A DNA stretch of 64,000 bases, from NCBI RefSeq assembly GCF_035989285.1, contig NZ_CP108513.1:1860001-1924000 (forward strand), in the 5' to 3' direction. This DNA comes from Streptomyces sp. NBC_01235 (GTDB lineage Bacteria; Actinomycetota; Actinomycetes; Streptomycetales; Streptomycetaceae). The notes below the pieces were generated by a model. It was not told the DNA's origin. It was given only the letters and a program-made list of their open reading frames with translations, and did not search any database. Position 1 is the first letter of the stretch, and the number at the start of each line of letters is the position of its first letter. The position numbers and the translations under genes are program-made. Positions 23,904 to 32,317 of this stretch are shown piece by piece.

Positions 23904-25630
23904 GCCTTCGCCTCCGCCGCCCTCAGTTCCTCCGTGCGCAGTTCCTCCGGTAGATGGAAGCGGGCCAGGATCGCCGCCGTGCCGGCCGGGACGCGGCCCG
24001 GGGTGGCCAGGGACACCAGGATCATGGTGAGGAAGCCGAGCGGTACGGACCACAGGGCGGGCCAGGCGAGCAGCGCGTGCAGGCCGCCCGTGCCGGGGAA
24101 GCCGGCCATGGTCGCGGCGACGGCGACGAACGCCGACCCGCCTCCCACCAGCATCCCGGCGGCCGCGCCGGGCGGGGTCAGCCGGCGCCACCAGATGCCG
24201 AGGACGAGGAGCGGGCAGAAGGAGGACGCCGACACCGCGAAGGCCAGCCCGACCGCGTCGGCCACCGGCAGCCCGCCCACCAGCAGGCTCGCGGCGAGCG
24301 GTACGGCCATGGCGAGCCCGGTACCGAGGCGGAAGTGCCGTACGCCGCGGGTCGGCAGGACGTCCTGCGCGAGCACGCCCGCCACGGCCATCGTCAGCCC
24401 GGATGCCGTGGACAGGAACGCCGCGAAGGCGCCTCCGGCGACCAGTGCGCCCAGCAGGTCGCCGCCGAGGCCGCCGATCACCCGGTCGGGCAGCAGCAGG
24501 ACGGCCGCGTCGGCGTCGCCGCTGAGGGCGAGTTCGGGGGTGTAGAGGCGGCCCAGGGCACCGTAGACGGGCGGCAGGAGGTAGAAGGCGCCGATCAGGG
24601 CGAGGACGGCGACCGTGGTGCGGCGGGCGGCGACTCCGTGCGGGCTGGTGTAGAAGCGGACGACGACGTGCGGCAGGCCCATGGTGCCGAGGAAGGTCGC
24701 GAGGATCAGGCCGTACGTCGCGTACAGGGGGCGTTCCTCGCGGCCGGCGGCCAGGGAGGTGGACATGCCTCCGTTGCTTCCGCGTTCGGCGGTGGGGACG
24801 GCGGTGCCGGCGGCGAAGGTGAGGCGGGTGCCCCGCTCGATGTGGTGGGTGCCGGTGGGGAGGTGAAGTACGGCGCGCTCGTGCGGGTGGCCGTCGACCG
24901 TGCCGTCCACCGTCACGGTGAGGGGGCGGTCCAGCTTGAGGTCGAGGGTGGCGTCGACGCGGACGACCCGCTGGTCGCGGAAGGTGCCCGGTTCGTCGAA
25001 GGCGCTGCGGGGTGCGCCGTCGCCCTGCCAGGCGAGGATCAGGAAGAGCGCGGGGACGAGGAGGGCGGTGAGCTTGAGCCAGTACTGGAAGGCCTGCACG
25101 AAGGTGATGCTGCGCATGCCGCCCGCGGCGACGGTCGCGGTGACGACGACGGCGACGATCAGCCCGCCGAGCGAGTCGGGGGCGCCGGTGAGGACGGTCA
25201 GCGTCAGTCCCGCGCCCTGGAGTTGAGGCAGCAGGTAGAGCCAGCCCACGCCGACGACGAAGGCGCCGGCGAGCCGTCTGACCCCCTGGGAGGCGAGGCG
25301 GGCCTCGGCGAAGTCGGGCAGCGTGTAGGCGCCGGAGCGGCGCAGCGGGGCGGCGACGAAGAGCAGCAGGACCAGGTAGCCGGCGGTGTAGCCGACCGGG
25401 TACCAGAGCATGTCCGGGCCCTGGACGAGGACCAGCCCCGCGATGCCGAGGAAGGAGGCGGCGGAGAGGTACTCGCCGCTGATGGCGGCCGCGTTGAGGC
25501 GGGGGCCGACGGTACGGGAGGCGACGTAGAAGTCGGAGGTGGTCCGGGAGATGCGCAGCCCGAAGGCGCCGACGAGGACGGTGGCGACGACGACCAGGGC
25601 GACGGCGGGGACGGCGAACGTCGAGTTCAT
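23900..25630 (-). CDS. Sodium:solute symporter (acetate/pyruvate type, ActP/MctC-like)
   Basis: A 576-residue transporter with 13 or so hydrophobic spans. The signature region SDFYVASRTVGPRLNAAA and GEYLSAASFLGIAGLV is that of the acetate/monocarboxylate branch of the SSS family. A roughly 100-residue hydrophilic loop (about residues 205-300) contains TVDGTVDGHPHERAVLHL, an external domain also present in other actinobacterial members. It overlaps the kinase gene (ATGA) and follows the DUF485 gene by 13 bases. It probably takes up acetate, propionate or pyruvate with Na+ or H+. Confidence 0.88.
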   Translation of the reverse strand: MNSTFAVPAVALVVVATVLVGAFGLRISRTTSDFYVASRTVGPRLNAAAISGEYLSAASFLGIAGLVLVQGPDMLWYPVGYTAGYLVLLLFVAAPLRRSGAYTLPDFAEARLASQGVRRLAGAFVVGVGWLYLLPQLQGAGLTLTVLTGAPDSLGGLIVAVVVTATVAAGGMRSITFVQAFQYWLKLTALLVPALFLILAWQGDGAPRSAFDEPGTFRDQRVVRVDATLDLKLDRPLTVTVDGTVDGHPHERAVLHLPTGTHHIERGTRLTFAAGTAVPTAERGSNGGMSTSLAAGREERPLYATYGLILATFLGTMGLPHVVVRFYTSPHGVAARRTTVAVLALIGAFYLLPPVYGALGRLYTPELALSGDADAAVLLLPDRVIGGLGGDLLGALVAGGAFAAFLSTASGLTMAVAGVLAQDVLPTRGVRHFRLGTGLAMAVPLAASLLVGGLPVADAVGLAFAVSASSFCPLLVLGIWWRRLTPPGAAAGMLVGGGSAFVAVAATMAGFPGTGGLHALLAWPALWSVPLGFLTMILVSLATPGRVPAGTAAILARFHLPEELRTEELRAAEAKA

Positions 25631-25643
25631 CGCTGCGCGGCCT

Positions 25644-26006
25644 TCACTTGTCCTCGACCAGCCGGACGAGGTCCCGCTCGTTGCGTTCGGCGCGGTGCAC
25701 GTACCAGCGGGCGAGCAGGACGAGCGGGGCGTAGAGACAGAAGCCGAGGACCGCCCACTCCAGGCGGTGGGCGTGGGGCATCGCCGCGAAGAGGAGGGGC
25801 AGCGGGCCGACGAGGAGCATGAGGACGGCGAACACCGTGAGCGCGGCGCGGAGTTGGGAGCGCATGAGGGAGCGGACGTAGGTGTGGCCGAGGGTGGTCT
25901 GCTCGTCGATCTCGGTGCGCGGGCGGTAGTAGCCGGAGGCACGGAGGGTGCGGCGCGGCGGGCCGGTGACGACCACGCGCCGCTCGACGGGGTCCTGGTT
26001 GGGCAC
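25644..26006 (-). CDS. DUF485-like two-span membrane protein
   Basis: A 120-residue protein starting at GTG 26006, chosen because AGGAGGACG lies just before it. The spans are LTVFAVLMLLVGPLPLLFAA and WAVLGFCLYAPLVLLARWYV, which is the DUF485 shape, and DUF485 proteins accompany ActP-type symporters (as YjcH does in E. coli). The N-terminus is basic and cytoplasmic. It sits between the response regulator (2-base gap) and the symporter in one operon. Confidence 0.8.
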   Translation of the reverse strand: MPNQDPVERRVVVTGPPRRTLRASGYYRPRTEIDEQTTLGHTYVRSLMRSQLRAALTVFAVLMLLVGPLPLLFAAMPHAHRLEWAVLGFCLYAPLVLLARWYVHRAERNERDLVRLVEDK

Positions 26007-26008
26007 GG

Positions 26009-26758
26009 CTACGTCCTCCTCATCAGCAGGTCCCGCAGTTCGCGGGCGTGGCGGCGGCTGACCTGGAGTTCCTCGCCGCCGACCAGGACGCTCACCGTGC
26101 CCGCGTCCAGGCGGAGTTCGCCTATGTGGCGCAGGGCGACGAGGTGGCGGCGGTGGATGCGGACGAATCCGCGGGCGCGCCAGCGCTCCTCCAGGGTGGA
26201 GAGGGGGATGCGGACGAGGTGGCTGCCGCGGTCGGTGTGCAGTCGGGCGTAGTCGCCCTGGGCCTCGACGTGGGTGATGTCGTCGACGGCGACGAAGCGG
26301 GTGATGCCGCCGAGCTCGACGGGTATGTGGTCCGGGTCGGGCTCGTGCACGGGGATGCGTGGGGCGGCGCCGCGCAGTTCGGCGGCCCGGCGCACGGCCT
26401 CGGCGAGGCGTTCCTTGCGGACGGGTTTGAGGACGTAGTCGACGGCCTTGAGGTCGAAGGCCTGGACGGCGAAGTCCTCGTGGGCGGTGACGAAGACGAC
26501 CAGCGGCGGCCGCGCGAAGCCGGTGAGCAGGCGGGCCAGGTCGAGGCCGTCGAGGCCGGGCATCTGGATGTCGAGGAAGACGACGTCGATGGCCTCGGGG
26601 CCTTCGGGGCCGGACTCCAGGGCGCGGTTGATGCGGCGCAGCGCCTCGGTCGCGTCGCCTGCGCCCTCCACACTGCCGATCCGGGGGTCGGCGGCGAGCA
26701 GGTACAGCAGCTCCTCCAGCGAGGGGCGTTCGTCGTCGACGGCGAGGGCGCGCAGCAT
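26009..26758 (-). CDS. LytTR-family response regulator
   Basis: A 249-residue protein starting at ATG 26758. The receiver domain contains LAVDDERPS, VVFLDIQMPGLDGLDLA with the phospho-acceptor Asp, TAHEDFAVQAF and VLKPVRKERL. The LytTR DNA-binding domain spans about residues 145-248 (ITHVEAQGDYARLHTDRG, then FVRIHRRHLVALRHI). It is paired with the LytS-like kinase encoded at the end of the same operon. The expected target is this operon's own promoter, in the 78-base gap to the Lrp gene. Confidence 0.9.
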   Translation of the reverse strand: MLRALAVDDERPSLEELLYLLAADPRIGSVEGAGDATEALRRINRALESGPEGPEAIDVVFLDIQMPGLDGLDLARLLTGFARPPLVVFVTAHEDFAVQAFDLKAVDYVLKPVRKERLAEAVRRAAELRGAAPRIPVHEPDPDHIPVELGGITRFVAVDDITHVEAQGDYARLHTDRGSHLVRIPLSTLEERWRARGFVRIHRRHLVALRHIGELRLDAGTVSVLVGGEELQVSRRHARELRDLLMRRT

Positions 26759-26836
26759 GAACGTGGAGTGTAGGGGCGATCCGCACCGCTGGACATGTAC
26801 CGGGGTGTGGACGTACGCGCTGGATACAGTGCCCGC

Positions 26837-27322
26837 ATGAACAGCACGCCCGCCCCTTTCGACGATCTCGACCGGAAGATCATCACCGCTCTGATGGCGA
26901 ACGCCAGGACGAGCTTCGCCGAGATCGGCACGGCGATCGGCCTGTCCTCGACGGCGGTCAAGCGCCGGGTCGACCGGCTGCGGGACACCGGGGTGATCAC
27001 CGGGTTCACGGCGACCGTGCAGCCGTCGGCGCTGGGCTGGCGCACGGAGGCGTACGTGGAGGTGTACTGCGAGGGGGCCGCCCCGCCGAGGCGTCTCACG
27101 GAGGTGGTGCGCAACCACCCGGAGATCACCGCGGCGATGACGGTGACGGGTGGGGCTGACGCGCTGCTGCATGTACGGGCGCGGGACGTGGAGCACTTCG
27201 AGAACGTGCTGGAGCGCATCCGGGCCGAGCCGTTCATCCGGAAGACGATCAGCGTCATGGTGCTGTCCCATCTGCTGCCGGAGAGCCCGGAGGCGGGCGC
27301 GACCCAGCACGCACCCGACTGA
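26837..27322 (+). CDS. Lrp/AsnC-family regulator
   Basis: A 161-residue protein. The N-terminal helix-turn-helix reads DDLDRKIITALMANARTSF and AEIGTAIGLSSTAVKRRVDRL; the C-terminal RAM domain includes GGADALLHVRARDVEHFENV. Lrp proteins respond to amino acids. It sits directly upstream of the arginine-catabolic pair and points the same way, separated by 167 bases with two inverted repeats, so control of those two genes in response to arginine or ornithine is likely. Confidence 0.9.
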   Translation: MNSTPAPFDDLDRKIITALMANARTSFAEIGTAIGLSSTAVKRRVDRLRDTGVITGFTATVQPSALGWRTEAYVEVYCEGAAPPRRLTEVVRNHPEITAAMTVTGGADALLHVRARDVEHFENVLERIRAEPFIRKTISVMVLSHLLPESPEAGATQHAPD

Positions 27323-27343
27323 ACTCCCGAATAAACCTGCGAA

Positions 27344-27362
27344 GACGCAGCGAACCTGCGTC
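27344..27362. terminator. Hairpin after the Lrp gene
   Basis: GACGCAG-CGAAC-CTGCGTC is a perfect 7-bp inverted repeat 22 bases past the Lrp stop. It could be a terminator or an Lrp site. Confidence 0.4.
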
Positions 27363-27379
27363 GGCCAGCCACACCACGC

Positions 27380-27406
27380 AGCATTCCTGCGCAGACACGC
27401 AATGCT
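27380..27406. promoter_or_regulatory. Possible Lrp site upstream of ddaH
   Basis: AGCATT-N15-AATGCT is an inverted repeat with the approximately 15-base spacing typical of Lrp dimers, 84-110 bases before the ddaH start. Confidence 0.35.
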
Positions 27407-27489
27407 TGTTCCTTGTCGTGCGTCCGGGTCAGTTCCTACCTTGGTGTCAACCCTCTGTAGACACCGCAGGAAAAGCGGAGGAACCCTCT

Positions 27490-28323
27490 GTGCCCGAGAG
27501 TGTGACCGACCACCGCGTGCAGCGCCCCCGGCGCTTCCTCGTCTGTGAACCCAGACACTTCGCCGTGCGGTACGCGATCAACCCCTGGATGCGTCCCGAC
27601 ACCCCCGTCGACGTCGACCTGGCCCAGGCCCAGTGGCAGACGCTGATCAGCGCCTATCGTGCCCACGGCCACACCGTGGACGTCGTGGAGCCGGCACCCG
27701 GCCTCCCCGACATGGTCTTCGCCGCGAACTCGGCGGTGGTCGTGGCGGGCCGTGTCTTCGGGGCCCTCTTCCACGCGCCGGAGCGGCGGCCCGAGTCCGT
27801 CCACTACGACACCTGGTTCAAGGCGGCAGGCTTCGACGTCCACCGCCCCGAGTCCGTCTGCGAGGGCGAGGGAGACCTGGTGTGGACGGGCCGGTACGTG
27901 CTGGCCGGCACCGGATTCCGCACGACCCGGGAGGCGCACCGGGAGGTGCAGGAGTTCTTCGGTCACCCGGTGATCAGCCTGACGCTGGTGGACCCGCACT
28001 TCTATCACCTGGACACGGCGTTGTTCGTCCTCGATGGCGGGCACGACGGAAACATCGCGTACTACCCGGAGGCGTTCTCGGCCGGCAGCCGCGAGGTGCT
28101 GGCCCGGCTGTATCCGGACGCGGTGCTCGCCACCCGCGACGACGCCATGGCACTGGGCCTGAACTCGGTCTCCGACGGCCGTCATGTCTTCATCGCCCCC
28201 CGGGCCGAGGCGCTCGCCTCCCGGCTCGCCGAGCGCGGCTATGTCCCCGTCCCCGTCGACCTCTCGGAGTTCCTGAAGGCCGGCGGTGGCATCAAGTGCT
28301 GCACACAGGAGATCCGTTCATGA
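27490..28323 (+). CDS. DDAH/arginine-dihydrolase-like guanidine hydrolase
   Basis: A 277-residue pentein-fold enzyme starting at GTG 27490 with GCGGAGGAACC before it. Motifs: FLVCEPRHFAVRYAINPWM near the N-terminus (RYAINPWM), PDMVFAANSAVVV with Asn80, LVDPHFYHLDTALFVL carrying the catalytic His, and GGIKCCTQEIRS carrying the catalytic Cys. Usually annotated as dimethylarginine dimethylaminohydrolase. The INPWM and VFAAN motifs, however, resemble arginine dihydrolases (ArgZ/AgrE), which give ornithine. Its stop overlaps the start of ornithine aminotransferase (ATGA), which fits an ornithine product. Confidence 0.85.
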   Translation: MPESVTDHRVQRPRRFLVCEPRHFAVRYAINPWMRPDTPVDVDLAQAQWQTLISAYRAHGHTVDVVEPAPGLPDMVFAANSAVVVAGRVFGALFHAPERRPESVHYDTWFKAAGFDVHRPESVCEGEGDLVWTGRYVLAGTGFRTTREAHREVQEFFGHPVISLTLVDPHFYHLDTALFVLDGGHDGNIAYYPEAFSAGSREVLARLYPDAVLATRDDAMALGLNSVSDGRHVFIAPRAEALASRLAERGYVPVPVDLSEFLKAGGGIKCCTQEIRS

Positions 28324-29573
28324 GCGCACCCGTAGTCCCCGCGCCGTCCTCCGGTGCCGCCCCCGGGCGTACCTCCGCCGAGCTGATCCGCGCCGAGGAG
28401 CCCGTCCTCGCGCACAACTACCATCCGCTGCCCGTGGTCGTCGCGAGCGCCGAGGGCTCGTGGGTGCAGGACGTCGAGGGCCGCCGCTACCTCGACATGC
28501 TGGCCGGCTACTCGGCCCTCAACTTCGGTCACCGGCACCCTGCGTTGATCGAGGCGGCCCACCGCCAGCTGGACCGCCTCACACTCACCTCCCGCGCCTT
28601 CCACAACGACCGGCTCGCCGAGTTCGCCGAGCGGCTCGCGGAGTTGACCGGCCTGGACATGGTCCTGCCGATGAACACGGGCGCGGAGGCGGTCGAGTCC
28701 GGCATCAAGGTGGCCCGCAAATGGGCCTACGAGGTGAAGGGCGTCCCGGCCGACCGGGCCACGATCGTGGTCGCCGCCGACAACTTCCACGGCCGTACGA
28801 CGACGATCGTGAGCTTCTCCACGGACGAGACGGCCCGGGCGGGCTTCGGCCCGTTCACACCGGGGTTCCGGATCGTCCCGTACAACGACCTGGCCGCGCT
28901 GGAGCGGGCCGTCGACGAGACCACGGCGGCGGTGCTGATCGAGCCGATCCAGGGCGAGGCGGGCGTCGTCATCCCCGACGACGGCTATCTGGCCGGGGTG
29001 CGGGAACTGACCAGGCGGGCCGACTGTCTCTTCGTCGCGGACGAGATCCAGTCCGGGCTCGGGCGCACCGGGCGGACGCTGGCCGTGGAGCACGAGGGTG
29101 TCGTCCCGGACGTCCTGCTGCTGGGCAAGGCGCTCGGCGGCGGGATCGTGCCGGTGTCGGCGGTGGTGGCGCGGCGTGAGGTGCTGTCGGTGCTGCGGCC
29201 GGGCGAGCACGGGTCGACGTTCGGCGGCAATCCGCTGGCCGCGGCGGTCGGCACGGCGGTGGTGAAGCTGCTGGAGACCGGCGAGTTCCAGCGCCGGGCG
29301 GCCGAACTGGGCGTCGTCCTGCGGGACGGTCTGACCGGGCTGGTCGGCAAGGGAGTCGTCGGGTTCCGGGCGCGGGGGCTGTGGGCGGGCGTCGACATCG
29401 ACCCGGCGCTCGGCACGGGCCGCGAGGTGAGCGAGCGTCTGATGCGGGAGGGCGTCCTGGCCAAGGACACCCACGGCTCGACCGTCCGGCTGGCCCCACC
29501 GCTGACGATCACGGGCGAGGAACTCGTCTCGGCACTGAGCACGTTGGAGCGCGTCCTGACCCGGGGGGTGTGA
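28320..29573 (+). CDS. rocD: Ornithine aminotransferase
   Basis: A 417-residue class III PLP aminotransferase. The ATG at 28320 overlaps the upstream stop. Key parts: MLAGYSALNFGHRHP, NTGAEAVESGIKVARKWAY, NFHGRTTTIVSFS, FVADEIQSGLGRTG (PLP Asp), and LLGKALGGGIVPVSA with the Schiff-base lysine. It converts ornithine plus 2-oxoglutarate to glutamate semialdehyde plus glutamate. Position behind the guanidine hydrolase and the Lrp regulator suggests an arginine-to-glutamate route. Confidence 0.93.
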   Translation: MSAPVVPAPSSGAAPGRTSAELIRAEEPVLAHNYHPLPVVVASAEGSWVQDVEGRRYLDMLAGYSALNFGHRHPALIEAAHRQLDRLTLTSRAFHNDRLAEFAERLAELTGLDMVLPMNTGAEAVESGIKVARKWAYEVKGVPADRATIVVAADNFHGRTTTIVSFSTDETARAGFGPFTPGFRIVPYNDLAALERAVDETTAAVLIEPIQGEAGVVIPDDGYLAGVRELTRRADCLFVADEIQSGLGRTGRTLAVEHEGVVPDVLLLGKALGGGIVPVSAVVARREVLSVLRPGEHGSTFGGNPLAAAVGTAVVKLLETGEFQRRAAELGVVLRDGLTGLVGKGVVGFRARGLWAGVDIDPALGTGREVSERLMREGVLAKDTHGSTVRLAPPLTITGEELVSALSTLERVLTRGV

Positions 29574-29685
29574 GGAACCCGCCGGGCAGGCCCCGGTTCC
29601 CAAGTGGCTCAGCCGCTGTCGTGCAGGCAGGGTGAAGATTGGGTCAGGAGGTGGTAGACCACTCTCAGCGACAGAGAGGTCGACC

Positions 29686-32250
29686 GTGGGCACACACGAC
29701 GAGGACGACGTTGCCCGTCGGCGGTTCGACGTGGCGGATGCCGCCCCCCTCCTGCTCGACGCGAGCGGTGTGGTCAGGGGCTGGACCAGGGACGCCGAGC
29801 GGCTGCTGGGGTATGCGGCCGACGAGGCGGTGGGAACGGGGCTGGCCGGGCTGCTGACCCTGGCGGACGCCGGGCGGGTGCCGGACGTCCTCGAGCGGTG
29901 CCGTCGGGACGGCGGCTGGGCCGGACTGCTGTCGGCCCGCCGCGGGGACGGCCGGCCGATCCCGGTCATGGCCCGGATCACCTCGGCCGACGAGCCCGGC
30001 GGCCCGACACGCTGGCTGGTGCTGCTCAACGAGCGGGGCGACGCCCCCGGCTGGAGCATGAGTCGCCCGGTGCTGGAGAAGATGGTGAGCGGCTCGCCGA
30101 TCGGCATCGCGATCGTGGACACCGATCTGCGCTTCGTGTGGTCGAACGCGGCCCTCGCCCGGTTCGGCGGCGGCCCGCCCGAACGCCGGCTGGGCCTGCG
30201 GCTCGCGGACGTCCAGCCCGGTCTGGACTCCGAGGCGATCGAGGCGCAGATGCGGCGGGTGCTGCGGAGCGGGGAGCCCGTCGTCGGGTACGAGCATCTG
30301 GGGCACCTGCGGGCCTCGCCGCACCGGGAGACGGCGCACATGATGTCGTTCACCCGGCTCGACGACGACCACGGCTGTCCGATGGGCGTCTACTACACGG
30401 TCGTCGACATGACCGAGCGCCACCGCGCCCGGCAGCGGCTCGCACTGCTGGACCGGGCCGGCCGGCGCATCGGCCGCAGCCTGGACATCGGCCGGACCGC
30501 GCAGGAGCTGGCCGACGTGGCCGTGCCAGGGTTCGCCGACATGGTCACCGTGGACCTGCTGGATCCGGTGCTGCGGGGCGCGGAGCCCGCGCCCGGGCGG
30601 GCGCAGGACGGTCCGTCGGGCTCCATCACGCTGCGCAGGGCGGGCCGACGGACGGCCGGGGCCGACGAAACCGACGACGACACCGATACCCCCACAGTCG
30701 CATCCCGAGCCGACTCACCCCCCGCACAAGACAAACCAAAGAACGCCCCCACCCAGCACAAGACCAGCCACCAAACAGCCACAGCCGACGAGACCGAGGG
30801 CGACGCCGGGGCCCCTGCGGTCGTGTACCGGGCCGACTCGGCCCCGGCGCGCTGTCTGGTCACGGGGCGGCCCTGGCGGGCCGAGCGGCTCACCGAGGAG
30901 TGGGGGCCGGCCGCGCCCGCCGGGGCCGAGCCGCCCAGCGCTCTGGTGGTACCGGTCCGGGCGCGGGGCACCACCCTGGGCGTCACCACGTTCCTGCGGC
31001 GCCACCGGCGCGAGCCCTTCGACGAGGACGACCTGGCCCTGGCCGAGGATCTCGTCTCGCGGGCGGCCGTCTGCGTGGACAACGCCCGCCGCTACACCCG
31101 CGAGCGCGACGCGGCCCTGGTGCTCCAGCGCAACCTGCTCCCCCGCCGGCTGCCCCAGCAGGAGGCGGTCGAGGTGGCCGCGTGCTACCGGCCGGCCGAC
31201 GAGCTGACCGGCCTCGGCGGGGACTGGTACGACCTGATCCCGCTGTCGGGGGCCCGGGTGGCCCTGGTCGTCGGCGAGGTGCCCGGGCACGGCATCGACG
31301 CCGCCGCGGCCATGGGGCGCGTACGGACCGCCGTGCGCACCCTCGCCGCCCTGGACCTGCCGCCCGAGGAGATCCTCGCGCACCTCGACGACCTGGTCGC
31401 CCGCATGGATCACGAGGAGGACGTGGCAGCGGCCGCGGAGGCGGAGCCACGGGCCGACGGAACACAGGCCGTGGGGTCCGCGTGCGTGTACGTCGTCTAC
31501 GACCCCGTCGACGGTCGGTGCACGATGGCCGCGGCCGGGCACCCCGCCCCGGCGGTCGTCCTGCCCGACGGCAGCGTCACGTTCGTCGAGCTGCCCCAGG
31601 GGCCGCCGCTCGGCGCGGGCGGGCCGCCGTTCGAGTCGGCCGAGATGACGCTGCCCGAGGGCAGCACGCTCGCGCTGCACACGGACGGGCTGCTGGCCCA
31701 GGGCGAGGACTGGGCACTGGACACGGACCGGGAGCGGCTGCGGCTGGCCCTGGAGCGGCCGTCGGACAGCCTCGACCTGTGCTGCCGCGCCGTGATCGAC
31801 GCGCTCGTCCCGGCCCGGCCGCACGACGACGTGGCCCTTCTGATGGCCCGGACCCACCGGCTGCCCGCCGACCGGGTCGCCGACTGGGAGCTGCCCGCCG
31901 ACCCGGCGGCGGTCGCCGAGGCCCGCAAGACCGCGAGCCGCCGACTGGCGGAGTGGGGGCTCGCCGAGCTGTCGTTCACCACCGAGCTGGTCGTCAGCGA
32001 GCTGGTCACCAACGCCATCCGGTACGCCACCGGACCGATCCGGCTGCGGCTGATCCGCGGGCGCACCCTGGTCTGCGAGGTCTTCGACGGCGGGGCCACC
32101 GCACCCCACCTGCGCCATCCGCGCGCCACCGACGAGGGCGGCCGGGGACTGCTGCTGGTCTCCCAGGTCACCCAGCGATGGGGCACCCGCTTCCTCCCCG
32201 AAGGGAAGATCATCTGGGCCGAGCAGTCGCTCACGGATCCCGGTGTCTGA
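29686..32250 (+). CDS. Multidomain PAS-GAF-SpoIIE phosphatase with C-terminal kinase-type ATPase
   Basis: An 854-residue regulator starting at GTG 29686. PAS 1 spans about 15-120 (LLLDASGVVRGWTRDAERLL), PAS 2 about 125-245 (IGIAIVDTDLRFVWSNAAL), GAF about 250-500, the PP2C/SpoIIE domain about 505-720 (GGDWYDLIPLSGARVALVVG) and a HATPase domain about 735-850 (ELVTNAIRYATGPIRL and RGLLLVSQVTQRWG). Such proteins combine phosphatase and anti-sigma-kinase-like activities in partner-switching stress or development pathways. A codon-atypical duplicated insert lies in the GAF domain (see separate entry). The next gene encodes a second phosphatase. Confidence 0.88.
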   Translation: MGTHDEDDVARRRFDVADAAPLLLDASGVVRGWTRDAERLLGYAADEAVGTGLAGLLTLADAGRVPDVLERCRRDGGWAGLLSARRGDGRPIPVMARITSADEPGGPTRWLVLLNERGDAPGWSMSRPVLEKMVSGSPIGIAIVDTDLRFVWSNAALARFGGGPPERRLGLRLADVQPGLDSEAIEAQMRRVLRSGEPVVGYEHLGHLRASPHRETAHMMSFTRLDDDHGCPMGVYYTVVDMTERHRARQRLALLDRAGRRIGRSLDIGRTAQELADVAVPGFADMVTVDLLDPVLRGAEPAPGRAQDGPSGSITLRRAGRRTAGADETDDDTDTPTVASRADSPPAQDKPKNAPTQHKTSHQTATADETEGDAGAPAVVYRADSAPARCLVTGRPWRAERLTEEWGPAAPAGAEPPSALVVPVRARGTTLGVTTFLRRHRREPFDEDDLALAEDLVSRAAVCVDNARRYTRERDAALVLQRNLLPRRLPQQEAVEVAACYRPADELTGLGGDWYDLIPLSGARVALVVGEVPGHGIDAAAAMGRVRTAVRTLAALDLPPEEILAHLDDLVARMDHEEDVAAAAEAEPRADGTQAVGSACVYVVYDPVDGRCTMAAAGHPAPAVVLPDGSVTFVELPQGPPLGAGGPPFESAEMTLPEGSTLALHTDGLLAQGEDWALDTDRERLRLALERPSDSLDLCCRAVIDALVPARPHDDVALLMARTHRLPADRVADWELPADPAAVAEARKTASRRLAEWGLAELSFTTELVVSELVTNAIRYATGPIRLRLIRGRTLVCEVFDGGATAPHLRHPRATDEGGRGLLLVSQVTQRWGTRFLPEGKIIWAEQSLTDPGV
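30661..30852 (+). repeat. Imperfect in-frame duplication inside the GAF domain
   Basis: A 69-base unit starting at 30661 (ADETDDDTDTPTVASRADSP) recurs at 30784 (ADETEGDAGAPAVVYRADSA). The first copy and the linker between (30730-30783) use many A-ending codons such as GAA, ACA, CAA and AAA and are G-poor, unlike the surrounding gene. Confidence 0.7.
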
Positions 32251-32317
32251 CCGGCAGCCGCCCTTTCGTCGCATCACATGAGAAAATGGCGCAATACCGG
32301 CGGATGGGGCGCGAGCC

